Shown here: positions 24,385 through 33,525 of the stretch, one piece after another
How positions within the stretch are numbered: position 1 is the first letter of the stretch
Layout of the letters: every line of letters begins with the position of its first letter
Assembly (NCBI RefSeq): GCF_947498805.1
Contig: NZ_CANMLT010000004.1
Span: forward strand, 62,001 to 126,000
Source: an uncultured Tenacibaculum sp.
GTDB taxonomy: Bacteria > Bacteroidota > Bacteroidia > Flavobacteriales > Flavobacteriaceae
Direction: 5' to 3'
Length of the DNA: 64,000 nucleotides
Notes under the pieces: generated by a model
Databases searched by the model: none
What the model saw: only the letters and a program-made list of their open reading frames with translations
What the model was told of the DNA's origin: nothing
Position numbers and translations under genes: made by a program

Positions 24385-25116
24385 ATGCTAAAGGCGGTAA
24401 TAGTAGACGATGAACCTAAAGCAATACAAGGTTTAAGTTGGGAATTATCTAATTTTGATAATGATATTCAAATAGAGAAAACCTTTACAGATGCAGAAGA
24501 GGCTATTGATTACTTAAATTCAAGTACTATTGATTGTTTGTTTCTAGATATTGAAATGCCAACTATGGATGGTTTTCAATTACTATCGAAGTTAACAAAT
24601 AGAGATTTTGCGGTAGTTATTACAACAGCCTATAATGAATACGCCATAAAGGCTCTAAAGAATAAGGCTATAGACTATCTATTAAAGCCAATAGATTCAG
24701 ACGACTTAGAAGAAACAATTAGAAGAATAAAGAATTATTCTTCAGATAATAGTGCTGAAAAGTTTGAGAAGATACTGACCAGTTTTAATGAAAAATTCAA
24801 CAGAAGGAAGATTACAATTAATACAGATGGGAAATTAATTTTCCTAGATAATGATGAAATCATTTTTGTTGAGTCAGATGGTAACTATAGTTCTATACAT
24901 ATTCGAAATGGAAAGAAGATAGTTGTTACTAAGAAGCTAAAAGAAGTAAACGAACTTTTACCTGATGAACATTTTTTTAGAATCCATAACTCGTATATTA
25001 TTAATCTAAACAAAATAAAAGAATTTTTAAAGTCAGATGGTTATGTTGTGTTAACAGATAATCACAAAATACCGGTATCACGTCAAAGAAAATCTGAATT
25101 TTTAGAAAAATTTTAG
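24385..25116 (+). CDS. LytTR-family response regulator
   Basis: This is a 243-residue transcription regulator. Residues 1-120 are a receiver domain with the acidic pocket VDDE (7-10), phospho-acceptor Asp55 in FLDIEMP and the Lys in LLKPID. Residues about 140-243 are a LytTR DNA-binding domain (DEIIFVESDGNYSSIHI, then FFRIHNSYIINLNKI and PVSRQRK). The ATG at 24385 is preferred over a TTG six codons upstream because the family starts directly with the first receiver strand. The partner kinase begins 1 base after its stop. The upstream region carries a duplicated palindrome. Confidence 0.93.
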   Translation: MLKAVIVDDEPKAIQGLSWELSNFDNDIQIEKTFTDAEEAIDYLNSSTIDCLFLDIEMPTMDGFQLLSKLTNRDFAVVITTAYNEYAIKALKNKAIDYLLKPIDSDDLEETIRRIKNYSSDNSAEKFEKILTSFNEKFNRRKITINTDGKLIFLDNDEIIFVESDGNYSSIHIRNGKKIVVTKKLKEVNELLPDEHFFRIHNSYIINLNKIKEFLKSDGYVVLTDNHKIPVSRQRKSEFLEKF

Positions 25117-25117
25117 G

Positions 25118-27031
25118 ATGAGACTTTTTTTAAAAACATTACTATTTTTTTGTATTACTGTTGGCTGCTTTGCTCAAAGTAAAGTGGATAGTTTAATTAC
25201 GAGTGCTTTAGATAAAAAAGAGGAAAATTATTTTGAGCTTCAAAAGCATTTTAGAAGAGTAAGATTCACCAACGAAGAAATAGATAACCTACTAGATAGA
25301 AGTAAAAAAGCACGGTATAGATTAGGAGAAGTTTTTGCTTATAATTTGCAAGGAAGAGCTCGTAGAAATATTACGGAGTATTATAAAGCGGAAGAAAGAT
25401 ATAAACTTGCTTTAGAATTATCTAGAAAGATTAAAAGTGTAGAGGCAGAGGTAGTAACATTGAATCAGTTGGGGGTTATCTACAGAAGACAGGATAAGGT
25501 AAGAGGAGCTTTAAATTATCATCAAGCCGCTCTAGCAATTCTTTCAAAGTTAGAAAATCCAAACAAAGATTTTAAAGTAAGCCATAGTATTAGTATTAAT
25601 AGTATTGGTAATATTTATTTGGCAATTAAACAATACGAATTAGCGCTAGATAAATTTGAAGAATCAATTAGAATTCAAGAAGAATTAAATGATTTAAGAG
25701 GTCTGGCAATCAATCATCAAAATATTGGATATGCATATCAGAATATTGGAGATTTAGATTTGGCCTTAGAAAACTATAATAAATCTTTAGAATACAACAA
25801 TCTTAATAAAAGTAGTTTAGGTAAGGTTATTTGTCATAATAGCATTAGTAATGTTTTAATAAAGCAAGGGAAGTACAATGAAGCTTATAATTATATAAAT
25901 GAGGTTGTTCCTGTTGCAAAAGGCTTAGAGAATAGGTATTATTTGTCTGAAGTTTATAATACATTAGGCTGGTCTTTGATTAAATTAAACAAATTAAAAG
26001 ATGCCGAAGATTATTTGTATAAATCTTTAAAGATAGGAACCGATAATAATATACCTTCTAGTTTAACGGTGAGCTATTTACATCTATCAGAACTGCATCA
26101 GAAAGAAAGAAACTACAAGGAGGCTTTAGAGCATTTTCAAAGTTCAATAGAAATAGATAAGAAAACATTTAACGAGAAAAATGTTCGATGGGTAACAAAC
26201 CTAATGAGCAATTTTGAAGACGAAGTTAAAAGTAATGAGATTGTTCGGTTAGATAGAGAAAAGAAAATAGCAGAGCTTAACCTAACAAAAAGTAGAAACA
26301 TTCTTATTATCACCTTTGTGTCTTTGGCTTTGTTTAGTGTGGTGCTGTACTCAATTTATAGACAGCGATTGCTTAAAAATGACAAGAAAATTTTAATGCT
26401 AGAACAAGAGGCGTTACAAAGTCAAATGAACCCGCACTTTGTTTTTAATGCTTTAAACTCTATTAAGCTATATATTATTAATAATGAACAGAAAAACGCG
26501 GTTTATTATTTAAATAAATTTTCAAAGCTTATTAGGAATATTTTAGATGCTTCTAAAGTAAAAGAAGTTAGCCTGAGTGAAGAACTTAGTACTATGAATT
26601 TGTATATGAGTATTGAAAATATACGATTCTCAAATGAAATTGAATATTCTGAAAAAGTAGATGAGAACATAAACCTAGAAGGAATTAAAGTACCTCCTTT
26701 AATCTTACAGCCTTTCTTAGAAAATGCAATATGGCACGGACTTTCATCAAAAAAAGGTAGTAAAAAAGTAAGTTTAGAAGTGCATAAAGTCTCAGATGAC
26801 TTTATTCAAATTGATATAGAAGATAATGGAGTAGGTAGAGAACAGGCTTTTAAAATAAAAAAGAATAAATCTTTAAATAGAAAGTCTATAGGAATTGATT
26901 TGACGAAGCAACGATTGCAAAACTTTACAAATGAATTTAAAGATGATTTTGCTTTGAATTATTATGATTTAAAAGATAAAGAAGGAAATGCTACAGGAAC
27001 TAAGGTATCTATAAAAATACCGTTATCTTAA
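25118..27031 (+). CDS. TPR-domain sensor histidine kinase, LytS/YehU type
   Basis: This 637-residue kinase has a signal peptide (1-19), a periplasmic array of tetratricopeptide repeats (about 60-370, for example ALENYNKSLEYNN), one membrane helix (about 394-414), a coiled segment, and a His_kinase domain with the phospho-acceptor in QMNPHFVFNALNSIKLY. The ATPase part shows PPLILQPFLENAIWHGL (N box) and DNGVGREQA (G1). The outside TPR sensor with LytTR output is common in Bacteroidota. The inducing signal is unknown. The 3' end overlaps the convergent dinB by 4 bases. Confidence 0.93.
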   Translation: MRLFLKTLLFFCITVGCFAQSKVDSLITSALDKKEENYFELQKHFRRVRFTNEEIDNLLDRSKKARYRLGEVFAYNLQGRARRNITEYYKAEERYKLALELSRKIKSVEAEVVTLNQLGVIYRRQDKVRGALNYHQAALAILSKLENPNKDFKVSHSISINSIGNIYLAIKQYELALDKFEESIRIQEELNDLRGLAINHQNIGYAYQNIGDLDLALENYNKSLEYNNLNKSSLGKVICHNSISNVLIKQGKYNEAYNYINEVVPVAKGLENRYYLSEVYNTLGWSLIKLNKLKDAEDYLYKSLKIGTDNNIPSSLTVSYLHLSELHQKERNYKEALEHFQSSIEIDKKTFNEKNVRWVTNLMSNFEDEVKSNEIVRLDREKKIAELNLTKSRNILIITFVSLALFSVVLYSIYRQRLLKNDKKILMLEQEALQSQMNPHFVFNALNSIKLYIINNEQKNAVYYLNKFSKLIRNILDASKVKEVSLSEELSTMNLYMSIENIRFSNEIEYSEKVDENINLEGIKVPPLILQPFLENAIWHGLSSKKGSKKVSLEVHKVSDDFIQIDIEDNGVGREQAFKIKKNKSLNRKSIGIDLTKQRLQNFTNEFKDDFALNYYDLKDKEGNATGTKVSIKIPLS

Positions 27032-28110
27032 AAATCAAACTTTAATTGAACCCAAACGGGTTCTTTTTTTTCGGTATTTAGATTACTAAAAGAAATACCC
27101 AACAAACGAACAGAGTTTTTGAGTTTTTCTTGGTATAATAACTCCTTTACAAGAGGATAGAAGTCTTTTTTTAGCTGAATATAGTGATTGGTTGTTTTGC
27201 TTCGAGTTTGTTGTGTAAAATCGCTGTATTTAATTTTTAAAGTGAGTGTTTTTCCTTTGGTATCCGATTTTACCATTCTTCGTTCTAGTTCTACTGCGAT
27301 CTTGTCTAGTTTTTCCAACATAAAAACTTCCGAAGAAATATTTTCACTGAATGTTCTTTCTGCCGCAATTGACTTTCTTACTCTATTAGGTTTTACAACA
27401 GAGTTATGGATACCTCTCACAATATTGTAATAATGTAATCCTGACTTTCCAAATAGTTTAGAAAGCTCTTCAAGAGATTTTTTTTTGAGATCCAAACCGG
27501 TAAAGAGTCCAAGGTTATGCATTTTAGCAGCTGTTACTTTTCCAACGCCATAAAATTTATTTACAGGAAGTTTTTCAAGAAAATCAATTACTTCTTCAGG
27601 ATGTATGGTTTTTTGCCCATTGGGTTTGTTGATGTCTGAAGCTACCTTTGCTAAAAACTTATTTATAGAAATTCCTGCAGAAGCACGTAACTCTAGCTCA
27701 TTCCATATACGTTCTCTAATTTCTTTAGCTATAGAATTAGCAGAAGGGTTTCCTTTTTTATTTTCGGTTACGTCCAAATAAGCCTCGTCTAAAGAAAGAG
27801 GTTCTACCAAATCTGTATAGTCATAAAAAATAGCTCTAATCTTTGAAGAAATCTCTTTGTACCTATCATATCTTGGTGGTACAAAGATTAGGTGTGGACA
27901 TTTTTTTTTAGCCAATACACCGCTCATGGCAGATCGCACTCCAAACTTACGAGCCTCATAACTTGCAGCAGAAACAACACCTCTAATTTCACTCCCACCT
28001 ACCGCAACTGCTTTCCCTATTAAATCAGGATTATCCAATTGTTCAACAGATGCATAAAAAGCATCCATATCTACATGAATAATTTTACGATATGGTGGTT
28101 GAAGTTCCAT
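27028..28110 (-). CDS. dinB: DNA polymerase IV
   Basis: This Y-family translesion polymerase is 360 residues. Catalytic acidic residues lie in HVDMDAFYASVEQ and SLDEAYLDV. The thumb helix-hairpin-helix (KFYGVGKVTAAKMHNLGLFTG is the region) and the little-finger domain (about 240-350) are present. It ends in VQLKFDF, which could act as a beta-clamp-binding tail. The ACT-domain gene lies 4 bases upstream on the same strand. I see no LexA-type operator that I could defend. Confidence 0.95.
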   Translation of the reverse strand: MELQPPYRKIIHVDMDAFYASVEQLDNPDLIGKAVAVGGSEIRGVVSAASYEARKFGVRSAMSGVLAKKKCPHLIFVPPRYDRYKEISSKIRAIFYDYTDLVEPLSLDEAYLDVTENKKGNPSANSIAKEIRERIWNELELRASAGISINKFLAKVASDINKPNGQKTIHPEEVIDFLEKLPVNKFYGVGKVTAAKMHNLGLFTGLDLKKKSLEELSKLFGKSGLHYYNIVRGIHNSVVKPNRVRKSIAAERTFSENISSEVFMLEKLDKIAVELERRMVKSDTKGKTLTLKIKYSDFTQQTRSKTTNHYIQLKKDFYPLVKELLYQEKLKNSVRLLGISFSNLNTEKKEPVWVQLKFDF

Positions 28111-28114
28111 TTTA

Positions 28115-28510
28115 TTATCGTTCAGATAGGTTGGTTAGCACTTTAATAGTTTTAGCTTCATCTTCTTTTGCAACAAAGATATGATCATGGTAAAACCCTG
28201 CCATTACGTTACAACTTATGTTATGTGCTGCTAATTCGGTAGAAAAAGCTGCAGTGAGTCCTACAGCGTCTAAAGCAGAATGAACTTTAAGTGTAATCCA
28301 AGAAGCAATAAAAGTATAGGATAGATTTCGCTTATCTGCTATTGAACGAGCTAAGATTAAAGTAACGCCTTCAGTTTCTCTGAAAAGTCCTATAATATTT
28401 TTATTAGGAACTATGCTACCATCTTTTACCGAAACAAAAACATATTCGCCTTCATTCACATAAGGTTTCATTTCTTTGATTAAGATGGCTAAGTTTTTTT
28501 CTCCAGACAT
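28115..28510 (-). CDS. ACT-domain protein
   Basis: This small cytosolic protein (131 residues) contains two ACT-like folds: residues about 10-60 (YVFVSVKDGSIVP, then GVTLILARS) and 65-128 (FIASWITLKVHSALDAVGLTAAFSTELAAHNIS, then CNVMAGFYHDHIFV). It matches the short stand-alone ACT family that is often annotated DUF2241-like. ACT domains bind amino acids, but the ligand is unknown. It is 4 bases upstream of dinB, probably on the same mRNA, without an obvious functional link. Confidence 0.8.
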   Translation of the reverse strand: MSGEKNLAILIKEMKPYVNEGEYVFVSVKDGSIVPNKNIIGLFRETEGVTLILARSIADKRNLSYTFIASWITLKVHSALDAVGLTAAFSTELAAHNISCNVMAGFYHDHIFVAKEDEAKTIKVLTNLSER

Positions 28511-28553
28511 TTTTTCCTTTTGAGATAAAATTACTGATTTTTTAAAATAAAAA

Positions 28554-28573
28554 AGCCCTCAAATTTGAGAGCT
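28554..28573 (-). terminator. Terminator after the ferredoxin gene
   Basis: AGCCCTCAAATTTGAGAGCT is a near-perfect palindrome with one G-U pair. It is followed on the minus strand by a T-run, and it closes the trhO-U32-ferredoxin operon. Confidence 0.75.
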
Positions 28574-28590
28574 TTCATATGTTGTTCTTA

Positions 28591-28821
28591 TTATCGTTGT
28601 TTTACTTCTATAATCTTTACCGGACAGGCCTTTTTTGCTTCATTAGAACTTTCAAAAATACTATCATCAGGAGATTTTATAGTAAAGAAACCTTTCTTTT
28701 CAGTGGAGTGTAATAAAACTGATTTCCCGTCTTTTTTAGACATTTGAAATTGTGCAGGGGCTAGTTCTACACAATAGTTGCAACCAATGCATTTATTACG
28801 CTGTAATGTAATTATTACCAT
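28591..28821 (-). CDS. Single-cluster 4Fe-4S ferredoxin
   Basis: This is a 76-residue electron carrier. Three cluster ligands are in CIGCNYC near the N-terminus and the fourth is in CPV near residue 66, so only one [4Fe-4S] cluster is expected. The central part is an insert (HSTEKKGFFTIKSPDD). Its start codon shares one base with the U32 gene's stop (TAATG), so it is translationally coupled to it. This points to a dedicated electron donor for that Fe-S protein. Confidence 0.92.
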   Translation of the reverse strand: MVIITLQRNKCIGCNYCVELAPAQFQMSKKDGKSVLLHSTEKKGFFTIKSPDDSIFESSNEAKKACPVKIIEVKQR

Positions 28822-30068
28822 TAGTTTTTAGAAAATTCAGTTTTTACAATTTTGTATAATTTGTCTGAAGGGCGAATTTTAAAGTCTAGTTTCATAGTTA
28901 CTTCATCACCTTTGGTAGCTGTTTGTGCTTCTTTATCGTTTACAAACATGCTTTTTAATTCCATTTCTTTTGCTCCAGTAGTAGGTCCTGTAATTAAGAT
29001 TGTATCTCCAACAGCTAAATTATATGCTTCAATTTTAAACTCACCAATTTCGGCTTTCGAAAAATAATGAACTCCTTTTCCTAGGTATACCTTCTTTTGA
29101 GTGGCATGAGAACCAGGTTCTTTACTCCACTCTCCTAGTTTTTGTCCTAAGTAATATCCGTTCCAAAAACCACGGTTATATACTTTTTCAAGCTCTTGCA
29201 TCCAGCTAATTACCTTTTCCTTATCGTAAGTTCCATTATATAGACTATCAATAGCATCTCGATAGCACTTAATTACTTTTGCAACATATTCAGGAGCACG
29301 TCCGCGACCTTCAATTTTTAATACTTTGATACCAGCATCAGCTACTTGATCTAAGAAATCAATAGTACATAAATCTTTTGGAGACATGATGTACTCATTA
29401 TCTAATTCCATTTCAAAACCAGATTCTTGATCGATCACGGTATATTTTTTACGGCAATTTTGTTTACACGCTCCTCTGTTTGCAGAAGAATTATGCGAGT
29501 GTAAACTCATATAGCACTTTCCAGAAACAGCCATACAAAGTGCTCCGTGTCCGAAAATTTCAATTTCTAACAAACGTCCAGAAGGCCCTTTGATTTCCTC
29601 TTTTTCTATTTGTTCGGTAATCTTTTTTACCTGACGTAAACTTAATTCTCTACTTAGAACCACAGTATCTGCAAACATTGCATAAAACTTTACAGTTTCT
29701 ATGTTTGTTATATTGATTTGTGTTGAGATATGTACTTCCATACCTTCTGCTCTAGCCATTGCTATTACAGCTTGATCCATTGCTATTACAGCAGTAATAT
29801 CTGCTTCTTTAGCTCTTTTAATTAAGGTCTTTACAATCGATAAATCATGATCGTAAATAATAGTATTTAGGGTAAGGTAAGTTCGAACGCTTTTTTCTTT
29901 ACATCTACGAGAAATTTCTTCTAAATCATCTAAAGTGAAATTTATAGATGCTCTAGCTCTCATGTTTAGTTGTTCTACACCAAAGTATATTGAATCACAT
30001 CCATTATCTAATGCCGCTTGTAATGATTCAAAATTACCAGCGGGAGCCATTAACTCTATCTTCTGCAT
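28821..30068 (-). CDS. U32-family protein, probable tRNA hydroxylation protein TrhP
   Basis: This 415-residue protein belongs to peptidase family U32, whose studied members act as RNA hydroxylation enzymes rather than proteases. It has the opening ELMAPAGNFESLQAALDNG, the EIFGHGALCMAVSGKCYMS block, and a second Cys pair GACKQNCRKKY; these Cys probably hold an Fe-S cluster. The length and the C-terminal beta-barrel (about 330-415) match TrhP (YegQ). In E. coli TrhP and TrhO are alternative routes to 5-hydroxyuridine at tRNA position 34. Here trhO is directly upstream (TAATG overlap) and a ferredoxin is downstream with the same overlap. RlhA is the alternative. Confidence 0.82.
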   Translation of the reverse strand: MQKIELMAPAGNFESLQAALDNGCDSIYFGVEQLNMRARASINFTLDDLEEISRRCKEKSVRTYLTLNTIIYDHDLSIVKTLIKRAKEADITAVIAMDQAVIAMARAEGMEVHISTQINITNIETVKFYAMFADTVVLSRELSLRQVKKITEQIEKEEIKGPSGRLLEIEIFGHGALCMAVSGKCYMSLHSHNSSANRGACKQNCRKKYTVIDQESGFEMELDNEYIMSPKDLCTIDFLDQVADAGIKVLKIEGRGRAPEYVAKVIKCYRDAIDSLYNGTYDKEKVISWMQELEKVYNRGFWNGYYLGQKLGEWSKEPGSHATQKKVYLGKGVHYFSKAEIGEFKIEAYNLAVGDTILITGPTTGAKEMELKSMFVNDKEAQTATKGDEVTMKLDFKIRPSDKLYKIVKTEFSKN

Positions 30069-31099
30069 TATTTCTTGAACTTTAAAGCTTCTGAACGTCC
30101 TTTTTTAAAGATTTTGTTACTGGCATGCTTTCCTTTACGTAAAGTTTTTTGCTCTTCGTATGGTAAATGAATGATTTCTTGGCATTCTGTAGAGCATGTG
30201 TTTTCCATTTGCTCTGCACACTCATCACATTGAATGAATAACAAATGACATCCTTCATTGGCACAGTTGGTATGTGTATCACAAGGTTTACCACATTGGT
30301 GGCAATTAGAAATTACATCATCAGAAATACGTTCAGCACGTCTGTGATCAAAAACAAAGTTTTTTCCTTTGAATTTATTTTCTAACCCTTCGTCTTTCAC
30401 TTGGCGTGTGTATTCAATAATACCTCCTTCTAACTGAAAAACATTTTTAAATCCTTTATGCTTGTAGTAGGCAGAAGCTTTTTCACAACGAATTCCACCC
30501 GTACAATACATTAATAAGTTTTTATCTTCTTTGTGTTCTTTTAAATCATTTTCGATAATATCTAAAGAATCACGGAAAGTATCTACATCTGGAGTTACGG
30601 CACCTTCAAAATGACCGATTTCACTTTCGTAATGATTACGCATATCTACACAAACCGTATTAGGATTTGCTAACATTTCGTTGAATTCTTTTGCTGATAA
30701 ATGAACACCTTTGTTGGTTACATCAAACGTGTCATCATTTAACCCATCGGCTACAATCTTATTACGAACCTTTACTTTTAGTTTTAAGAACGATTTATTG
30801 TCTTGCTCTACCGCTACATTTAAACGAATGTCTTTTAAGAAAGAAATACTATCTAATTGATCTTTTAATGCTAAAAAATTTTCAGCTGGAACAGAGATTT
30901 GAGCATTGATTCCTTCGTAAGAAACATAGGTTCTTCCAAGAACATCAAGTTCGTTCCATTCAAGGAATAATTTATTTCTAAATAGTGTTGGGTTTTCTAT
31001 CTTAAAGTATTGATAGAAAGAAATAGTAAGACGGTCTTTCCCCGCTTCATCAATTAATTTAGCGCGTTCTTCTGCGCTTAACTTGTTGTACAGTTGCAT
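30068..31099 (-). CDS. trhO: tRNA uridine(34) hydroxylase TrhO, rhodanese family
   Basis: TrhO uses O2 to make 5-hydroxyuridine at the tRNA wobble position. The 343-residue protein has the N-terminal acylphosphatase-like domain (about 10-100), a rhodanese domain with active-site Cys in MYCTGGIRCEKA, and a cysteine-rich C-terminal part (CHQCGKPCDTHTNC, then CDECAEQMENTC) typical of YceA-type proteins. The start at MQLYNKLSAEERAKL is chosen because an upstream in-frame ATG adds 21 residues unlike the family. It heads the operon with the U32 and ferredoxin genes. Confidence 0.93.
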   Translation of the reverse strand: MQLYNKLSAEERAKLIDEAGKDRLTISFYQYFKIENPTLFRNKLFLEWNELDVLGRTYVSYEGINAQISVPAENFLALKDQLDSISFLKDIRLNVAVEQDNKSFLKLKVKVRNKIVADGLNDDTFDVTNKGVHLSAKEFNEMLANPNTVCVDMRNHYESEIGHFEGAVTPDVDTFRDSLDIIENDLKEHKEDKNLLMYCTGGIRCEKASAYYKHKGFKNVFQLEGGIIEYTRQVKDEGLENKFKGKNFVFDHRRAERISDDVISNCHQCGKPCDTHTNCANEGCHLLFIQCDECAEQMENTCSTECQEIIHLPYEEQKTLRKGKHASNKIFKKGRSEALKFKK

Positions 31100-31229
31100 G
31101 CTATACCTTTTTAAGTTAAACAAAAATATATGTATTATGATTTTTCTGTAAAATCGCTGCAAATGTACATAAAATTTAGTTTTAGTGTTTAAAATAATAC
31201 ATTTAGTATCAAATTGATAGGAATTAAAC

Positions 31230-31253
31230 TTTTAGCTAAAATTTTAGCTAAAA
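31230..31253. promoter_or_regulatory. Two adjacent 12-base palindromes upstream of the GNAT-asd genes
   Basis: TTTTAGCTAAAA occurs twice with no spacer (31230-31241 and 31242-31253); each copy is a perfect inverted repeat. They lie 54 bases before the GNAT start and about 130 bases from the divergent trhO start. This is a plausible dimer-pair operator, with no known regulator. Confidence 0.5.
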
Positions 31254-31306
31254 AGAGATACAACTAATCTTATTTTTTTAAACCTTTGTATTAGTATTAA
31301 AAAGAA

Positions 31307-31804
31307 ATGATACGTAGTGTAAGTATACAGGACGCAGTAGTGATTTCAGATATCTACAATTATTATGTAGAGAATCATATTGCTACATTTGATGAGGTTC
31401 CGGTTAGCGTTCAATATTTTGAGGACAAAATAAAACAAGTAACAAAAGATTTTCCTTGGTTTGTTTTTGAGGGTAATGAAGGAGTTATTGGTTATGCTTA
31501 TGCAAGTTCTTGGAACACCAGAAGCGCTTATAGTAAAACAGCTGAAGTTTCTGTATATCTAAAACATAGTGTTGTTCAAAAAGGAGTGGGCACTCAATTA
31601 TATACAAAATTGATTGATACATTGAAAATGGAAGATTTTCATGTGTTAATCGGAGGAATATCACTCCCAAATGAAGCCAGTGTTAGATTACATGAAAAGT
31701 TTAAGTTTGAAAAAGTAGCGCACTTTAAAGAAGTTGGATATAAATTTAATAAATGGGTAGATGTTGGCTATTGGCAACTTACCGTAAATAAAAGTAAAAA
31801 ATGA
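31307..31804 (+). CDS. GNAT N-acetyltransferase, phosphinothricin acetyltransferase-like
   Basis: This is a 165-residue acetyl-CoA-dependent acyltransferase. It resembles the PAT/MddA branch: MIRSVSIQDAVVISDIYNYYVENHIATFDEVPV near the N-terminus, then GYAYASSWNTRSAY, the CoA loop HSVVQKGVGTQLY (about 87-99) and NEASVRLHEKFKFEKVAHFKEVGYKF. Members acetylate methionine sulfoximine and similar amino acids; the natural substrate here is unknown. Its last four bases (ATGA) overlap the asd start. Confidence 0.9.
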   Translation: MIRSVSIQDAVVISDIYNYYVENHIATFDEVPVSVQYFEDKIKQVTKDFPWFVFEGNEGVIGYAYASSWNTRSAYSKTAEVSVYLKHSVVQKGVGTQLYTKLIDTLKMEDFHVLIGGISLPNEASVRLHEKFKFEKVAHFKEVGYKFNKWVDVGYWQLTVNKSKK

Positions 31805-32808
31805 GAGTAGCAGTAGTAGGAGCTACCGGAATGGTAGGTAATGTAATGTTACAAGTATTAGCAGAACGTAACTTTCCTGTAACAGAATTAATTCCTGTAG
31901 CATCAGAACGTTCTGTAGGAAATCAATTAGAATTTAAAGGAACCAATTATACTGTGGTTGGTTTAGAAACGGCTGTTTCTATGAAACCTGATGTAGCGTT
32001 GTTTTCAGCAGGAGGTGGTACTTCTTTAGAATGGGCGCCTAAATTTGCCGAAGTCGGGACAACAGTGATTGATAATTCTTCAGCATGGAGAATGGATCCA
32101 ACAAAGAAGTTAATTGTACCTGAAATTAATGCTTCAGAATTAACGGAAGAAGACAAGATTATTGCAAATCCAAATTGTTCTACCATTCAAATGGTAATGG
32201 CTTTAGCTCCATTACATAGAAAGTATGGTATCAACAGATTGGTTATTTCTACCTACCAATCAATTACTGGAACTGGAGTAAAAGCAGTTCGTCAGTTAGA
32301 AAATGAAGTGAATGGTGTTGAAGGAGAAAGCGCATACCCTCATCAAATTCACAAGAATGCTTTACCACATTGTGATGTTTTTGAAGAAGCTGGTTATACC
32401 AAAGAAGAACTAAAATTAGTGAGAGAAACACACAAAATTTTGAATGACCCTAGTATAGGAGTTACTGCGACAGCGGTAAGAATTCCGGTAGTAGGAGGAC
32501 ATAGTGAATCAGTAAATATTGAATTCAATAATGAATATGAATTAGCTGATATTACTAAGATTTTAAGTGAAACAGATGGAGTAGTTGTTCAAGATGATAT
32601 TGAAAATAACGAGTACCCAATGCCATTTTATTCAGAAGGAAAGGATGAAGTGTTCGTAGGAAGAATTCGTAGAGATTTATCGAGAGAAAACGCATTAAAT
32701 ATGTGGATTGTTTCTGATAACTTAAGAAAAGGAGCTGCAACAAATACAGTTCAAATCGCAGAATATCTAGTAGCAAATAACTTGATTAAAAGTTCTGTTG
32801 AAGCTTAA
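31801..32808 (+). CDS. asd: Aspartate-semialdehyde dehydrogenase
   Basis: Asd reduces aspartyl phosphate to the semialdehyde for lysine, threonine, methionine and diaminopimelate synthesis. The 335-residue protein has the NADP loop VVGATGMVGNVML (4-16), DNSSAWRM, the catalytic Cys in NPNCSTIQMV, and the His-containing VGGHSESVNIEF. Lysine from this pathway is also the precursor for the siderophore operon at the right end. It overlaps the GNAT gene by 4 bases and is followed by a terminator. Confidence 0.96.
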   Translation: MRVAVVGATGMVGNVMLQVLAERNFPVTELIPVASERSVGNQLEFKGTNYTVVGLETAVSMKPDVALFSAGGGTSLEWAPKFAEVGTTVIDNSSAWRMDPTKKLIVPEINASELTEEDKIIANPNCSTIQMVMALAPLHRKYGINRLVISTYQSITGTGVKAVRQLENEVNGVEGESAYPHQIHKNALPHCDVFEEAGYTKEELKLVRETHKILNDPSIGVTATAVRIPVVGGHSESVNIEFNNEYELADITKILSETDGVVVQDDIENNEYPMPFYSEGKDEVFVGRIRRDLSRENALNMWIVSDNLRKGAATNTVQIAEYLVANNLIKSSVEA

Positions 32809-32830
32809 AGAAATAACACATTAAATTTTG

Positions 32831-32860
32831 AAATCCTGTACAGTTTTGTGCAGGATTTTT
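32831..32860 (+). terminator. Terminator after asd
   Basis: AAATCCTGTAC (32831-32841) pairs with GTGCAGGATTT (32848-32858) with one G-U around AGTTTT. T residues follow. It ends 12 bases before the HD-domain gene. Confidence 0.8.
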
Positions 32861-32871
32861 ATTTTTGGGGT

Positions 32872-33525
32872 ATGAACAAAGAACAAATAATTGAGAATAC
32901 AATAGCCTTTGTTAAAGATACATTACAAGGTGCTGAAGGAGGACATGATTTTTTTCACATTGAACGCGTTTATAAAAATGCAGTATTCATTTCTAAAAGC
33001 GAGCAGGTTGATTCTTTTGTAGTTGCTTTAGGCGCTTTACTACATGATATTGCTGATAGTAAGTTTTATAATGGAGATGAAACGATTGGTCCTAAAGTGG
33101 CGCGTGAGTTTTTAGAAAAGGAAGGGGTTGATGAAGGAATAATTGTGCACATAGAAAACATTATTAAAAATATTTCTTTTAAAGGAGGTAATTTTAATCA
33201 AGACTTTACCTCTCCAGAATTAGATGTAATTCAAGATTCAGATAGATTAGATGCTATTGGTGCGGTAGGGATTGCCCGTTGTTTCAACTACGGAGGATTT
33301 AAAAACAGGGCGCTTTATGATCCTGCAATTCCTCCCAATTTAAATATGTCTAAAGAGGAGTATAAAAAGTCTACAGCACCAACTATTAATCATTTTTATG
33401 AAAAATTGTTGTTGTTAAAAGACAAGATGAATACCAAAACGGGTAAAAAATTAGCTGAAGATAGAGATGATTTTATGAGGCAATTTTTACAGCAGTTTTA
33501 TAAAGAATGGAATGCGGATTTTTAA
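32872..33525 (+). CDS. HD-domain phosphohydrolase, YpgQ/YedJ type
   Basis: This is a 217-residue metal-dependent phosphohydrolase. The HD signature is split as HDFFHIERVYKNA (first His) and LLHDIADSKFY (His-Asp). Later conserved parts are IIKNISFKGG and IQDSDRLDAIGAVGIAR with the distal Asp. Relatives such as YpgQ hydrolyse nucleoside triphosphates. The ATG at 32872 is used rather than a GTG 8 codons upstream, which falls inside the asd terminator. Confidence 0.9.
   Translation: MNKEQIIENTIAFVKDTLQGAEGGHDFFHIERVYKNAVFISKSEQVDSFVVALGALLHDIADSKFYNGDETIGPKVAREFLEKEGVDEGIIVHIENIIKNISFKGGNFNQDFTSPELDVIQDSDRLDAIGAVGIARCFNYGGFKNRALYDPAIPPNLNMSKEEYKKSTAPTINHFYEKLLLLKDKMNTKTGKKLAEDRDDFMRQFLQQFYKEWNADF

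Noticed and set aside
32848..32871. GTG start 8 codons upstream for the HD hydrolase
   Set aside because: It lies in the right arm of the asd terminator; the ATG at 32872 gives the normal N-terminus.
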